7,980 nucleotides of DNA, from positions 1 through 7,980 of the forward strand of contig JAHFFF010000074.1 of assembly GCA_023248095.1 (NCBI GenBank), in the 5' to 3' direction. Both the position numbers and the translations under genes were made by a program. Positions 6,709-7,980 of the stretch are shown here, one piece after another. Source of the stretch: Candidatus Omnitrophota bacterium. GTDB lineage: Bacteria; Omnitrophota; Gorgyraeia; 1-14-0-20-64-10. The stretch's first letter is position 1, and each line of letters begins with the position of its first letter. The notes under the pieces were generated by a model. The model made no database searches. It was not told the origin of the DNA and saw only the letters and a list, made by a program, of their open reading frames with translations.

Positions 6709-6993
6709 TCAGGCGCGTCCTTTTCGCGAGAGCACGGCGGGACTTTGCAACTGCCGGCTGACCTGAAGAATCTGCCGAAAAATCCAGCGCACCGATGCAG
6801 AGGAAAGGGGTCCTCGATTCTTCCGGAGGAGGCGCCGCAATAACTCTTCTTCCCGCCGGCCGTCGTAGACCGGCAGCCCCCGCCGCCTCTTGATCCGCCC
6901 GATTTGCAGCACGGCTTGCGCCCGCTGGTTCAGCAGGCGCAAAAGCTTCTCGTCGATCCGGTCGATCCGCCGGCGGAGCTGATCGAGCGTCAC
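6709..6993 (-). CDS. Monofunctional chorismate mutase, AroQ class
   Basis: Catalyses the Claisen rearrangement of chorismate to prephenate, the shared precursor of phenylalanine and tyrosine. The 94-residue all-helical protein aligns over its whole length with the E. coli P-protein mutase domain. The catalytic set is intact: Arg7 (E. coli Arg11), Arg24 (Arg28), Lys35 (Lys39), Asp44 (Asp48), Arg47 (Arg51), Glu48 (Glu52), Ser79 (Ser84) and Gln83 (Gln88). These matches come from aligning by eye. The start is GTG at 6993, overlapping the scpB stop as GTGA and preceded by a good ribosome binding site. The gene stops at TGA 6709-6711, only 6 bases before the pheA ATG and in the same reading frame as pheA. 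In many relatives the two enzymes form one bifunctional PheA, so this looks like the detached N-terminal half. The tail after Gln83 (SPAVLSRKGRA) is basic and probably unstructured. It could be labelled pheA N-terminal domain or aroQ. Confidence 0.92.
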   Translation of the reverse strand: MTLDQLRRRIDRIDEKLLRLLNQRAQAVLQIGRIKRRRGLPVYDGRREEELLRRLLRKNRGPLSSASVRWIFRQILQVSRQLQSPAVLSRKGRA

Positions 6994-7664
6994 GCTGGAC
7001 GTTCCCCTTCGAGTTCCGTTCGCCCTTCGACAAGCTCAGGACGAACGGTCTCTTCTTCGGCTTGAGTCTCGGCCGTCTGCGCAATCTCCGCACCCGACTC
7101 GGTCGCCGAGATGCCAGCAACCTCTTTGAGCTCCGCAGGAACACCCTGCAGATCTTCCAGTGAGGGAAGATCCTCCAAATTCCTCAGACCGAAATGGTCC
7201 AGGAATTCCCGCGTCGTCCCGTAGAGCAGCGGACGCCCCACCGCCTCCTTGCGTCCGGTGATCCGGATGAGGCTGAGCCGAAGCAGGGTTTCCAAAACGC
7301 CGTCCACGTCCACCCCGCGCACCTGCTCGATCTCCAATCGGGTGATCGGCTGGCGGTACGCGATGATGGCCAGGGTCTCCATGGACGGCTTCGTCAGCCG
7401 GATCGTCCGCACACGGCGGGTCAAGCGGGCCACAAAAGAGGCCAGGGCCGGATCCGTCACCATCTGAAACCCTTCCGCCACCTCGACGATCCGAATCCCC
7501 CTCTGGGCCTGCTCGTATTCCTGGACAATCTCCAGCAGGAGCCGACGGATGTTGGCTGGCTGAACCTCCGGCCCCAGGGCCTCTCTCACCTGGTCAACCA
7601 GCAACGATTTCTCGGACACCAACAGGAACGCTTCAAGAACACGTTTGATTTGAGGGTCATCCAT
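6990..7664 (-). CDS. scpB: Segregation and condensation protein B
   Basis: ScpB is the dimeric winged-helix partner of ScpA in the SMC-ScpAB condensin complex acting on the nucleoid. The 224-residue product shows the usual two winged-helix units: residues about 1-85 (starting MDDPQIKRVLEAFLLVSEK) and about 90-170, which contains the family hallmarks LTKPSMETLAIIAYRQPIT, EIEQVRGVDVDGVL, and GRKEAVGRPLLYGTT followed by FLDHFGL. It starts at ATG 7664, overlapping scpA by 8 bases, and ends by a GTGA overlap with the chorismate mutase gene. At 224 residues it is longer than many ScpB proteins (around 180-200). The extra length is a low-complexity acidic tail (about residues 185-224) rich in E, T and A. 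Residues about 206-217 of that tail (VRPELVEGRT) are encoded by a REP-like palindrome, so the tail may partly come from repeat insertion and probably is not structured. Confidence 0.95.
   Translation of the reverse strand: MDDPQIKRVLEAFLLVSEKSLLVDQVREALGPEVQPANIRRLLLEIVQEYEQAQRGIRIVEVAEGFQMVTDPALASFVARLTRRVRTIRLTKPSMETLAIIAYRQPITRLEIEQVRGVDVDGVLETLLRLSLIRITGRKEAVGRPLLYGTTREFLDHFGLRNLEDLPSLEDLQGVPAELKEVAGISATESGAEIAQTAETQAEEETVRPELVEGRTELEGERPA
7003..7009 (-). promoter_or_regulatory. Ribosome binding site of the chorismate mutase gene
   Basis: The minus strand reads AAGGGGA here, 9 bases ahead of the GTG at 6993. It lies inside the last codons of scpB and supports that GTG, which overlaps the scpB TGA as GTGA, as the real start. 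Confidence 0.55.
7016..7048. repeat. REP-like palindromic element inside scpB 3' end
   Basis: Two perfect 7-base inverted arms, CCGTTCG (7016-7022) and CGAACGG (7042-7048), flank a 19-base centre containing CCTTCGACAAGCTCAGG. In that centre CCT at 7024-7026 can further pair with AGG at 7038-7040. The CTTCGACAAGCTCAGGACGA core is a sequence I recognise from dispersed short palindromic repeats in many environmental bacterial genomes; when it lies in coding DNA it gives peptides such as RPELVEG or LSLSKGE. Here it is translated in the scpB frame as VRPELVEGRT. A partial copy of its flank (CCCCTTCGA at 7004-7012 against CCCTTCGA at 7023-7030) lies next to it. No transposase (RAYT) is present in the window. 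Copy number elsewhere in the genome cannot be judged from here. Confidence 0.65.
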
Positions 7665-7980
7665 TGGAAGAGGCCACTCCAGATTGTTCAGTCCTTGAAA
7701 GGATCACGATCTCCCCAAACAGTTGATCCTGCACAATGAGAATCTCCTTGAGCCGGATCAACTCCAATAGGGCGAGGAAGGTGGCGATTGCCTCTTGTTT
7801 GGCTATACACCTGCGGAGCAGTTCCGTGAAACTGACCTTCTTTTCTTGGCGGATCAAGCTGCGCAGCTCGGCAACCTTCTGCTCGACCGTGACCTCTTCC
7901 CGCATGATCTCGTGGATCAGGTCCCGGGAAACCTCCCCCGCCATAAATTGCGAGAAGGCGTTCAGCAGATCGAAGAGGCT
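7657..7980 (-). CDS. scpA: Segregation and condensation protein A, C-terminal part (5' end outside window)
   Basis: ScpA is the kleisin subunit of the bacterial SMC condensin; with ScpB it bridges the SMC heads and helps compact and segregate the chromosome. Only about the last 107 codons are present. The frame stays open to the window edge: upstream of the internal ATG at 7944 it reads SLFDLLNAFSQF, which belongs to the protein, so 7944 is not the true start. The visible part resembles the C-terminal winged-helix region of ScpA: a helical stretch with EVTVEQKVAELR, then KKVSFTELL, then the hydrophobic helix AIATFLALLELIRLKEI and the closing strand QDQLFGEIVI. This helix-plus-strand pattern is what contacts the SMC cap in characterised kleisins (family knowledge). 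It ends in TGA, overlapping the scpB start by 8 bases. The immediately following scpB supports the assignment. Confidence 0.88.
   Translation of the reverse strand, partial: SLFDLLNAFSQFMAGEVSRDLIHEIMREEVTVEQKVAELRSLIRQEKKVSFTELLRRCIAKQEAIATFLALLELIRLKEILIVQDQLFGEIVILSRTEQSGVASSNG

Noticed and set aside
6703..6714. TGA between the mutase and pheA as a selenocysteine or recoded codon
   Set aside because: There is no conserved Cys/Sec position in this linker region in the family, pheA has its own ATG right behind, and TGA is the normal stop of the other genes here.
6542..7144. Minus-strand open frame of 200 codons across scpB, the chorismate mutase and pheA containing LSLSKGE
   Set aside because: It crosses three real genes in another frame and is Arg/Ala/Pro-rich. 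The LSLSKGE stretch is just another-frame reading of the REP-like repeat.

Overview
The window is a single, tightly packed minus-strand gene block (read from position 7980 down to 45). In transcription order it holds scpA (5' end cut off by the window edge), scpB, a monofunctional AroQ-type chorismate mutase, prephenate dehydratase (pheA), a HisC-type aminotransferase, DAHP synthase (aroF), a small exported protein of unknown function, prephenate dehydrogenase (tyrA), cytidylate kinase (cmk) and ribosomal protein S1 (rpsA). No tRNA, rRNA, CRISPR array, transposase or phage gene is visible. Long plus-strand ORFs are antisense shadows of these genes in GC-rich DNA.

The aromatic genes cover the first and last steps of Phe/Tyr synthesis. 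AroF makes DAHP from PEP and erythrose-4-phosphate. Chorismate mutase turns chorismate into prephenate. PheA and TyrA convert prephenate to phenylpyruvate and 4-hydroxyphenylpyruvate, and the HisC-like enzyme is well placed to do the final transamination. Chromosome segregation genes (scpAB) lie at the upstream end, and nucleotide and translation housekeeping genes (cmk, rpsA) at the downstream end. Almost every junction is a 4-base overlap (ATGA or GTGA), a short gap of 5-6 bases or a slightly longer overlap, so translational coupling along one long transcript is likely. A possible internal promoter lies just ahead of rpsA, and a weaker one ahead of tyrA.

Gene content and order (aromatic block running into cmk-rpsA, Thermotoga-type DAHP synthase, six-domain S1) suggest a GC-rich Gram-negative bacterium of the Nitrospirota / NC10 / deltaproteobacterial kind. 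This is an inference from gene order and protein style only.

The unusual points are these. Chorismate mutase and prephenate dehydratase are in the same reading frame, separated only by one TGA and two codons, like a P-protein cut by a stop. aroA (EPSP synthase), commonly found between tyrA and cmk in this arrangement, is absent. An AT-richer secreted orphan gene sits between aroF and tyrA. A REP-like palindrome is built into the 3' coding end of scpB. The last S1 domain of RpsA carries a charged insertion of roughly 35 residues. I see no sign of a wholly new system; most of the window is ordinary housekeeping DNA.
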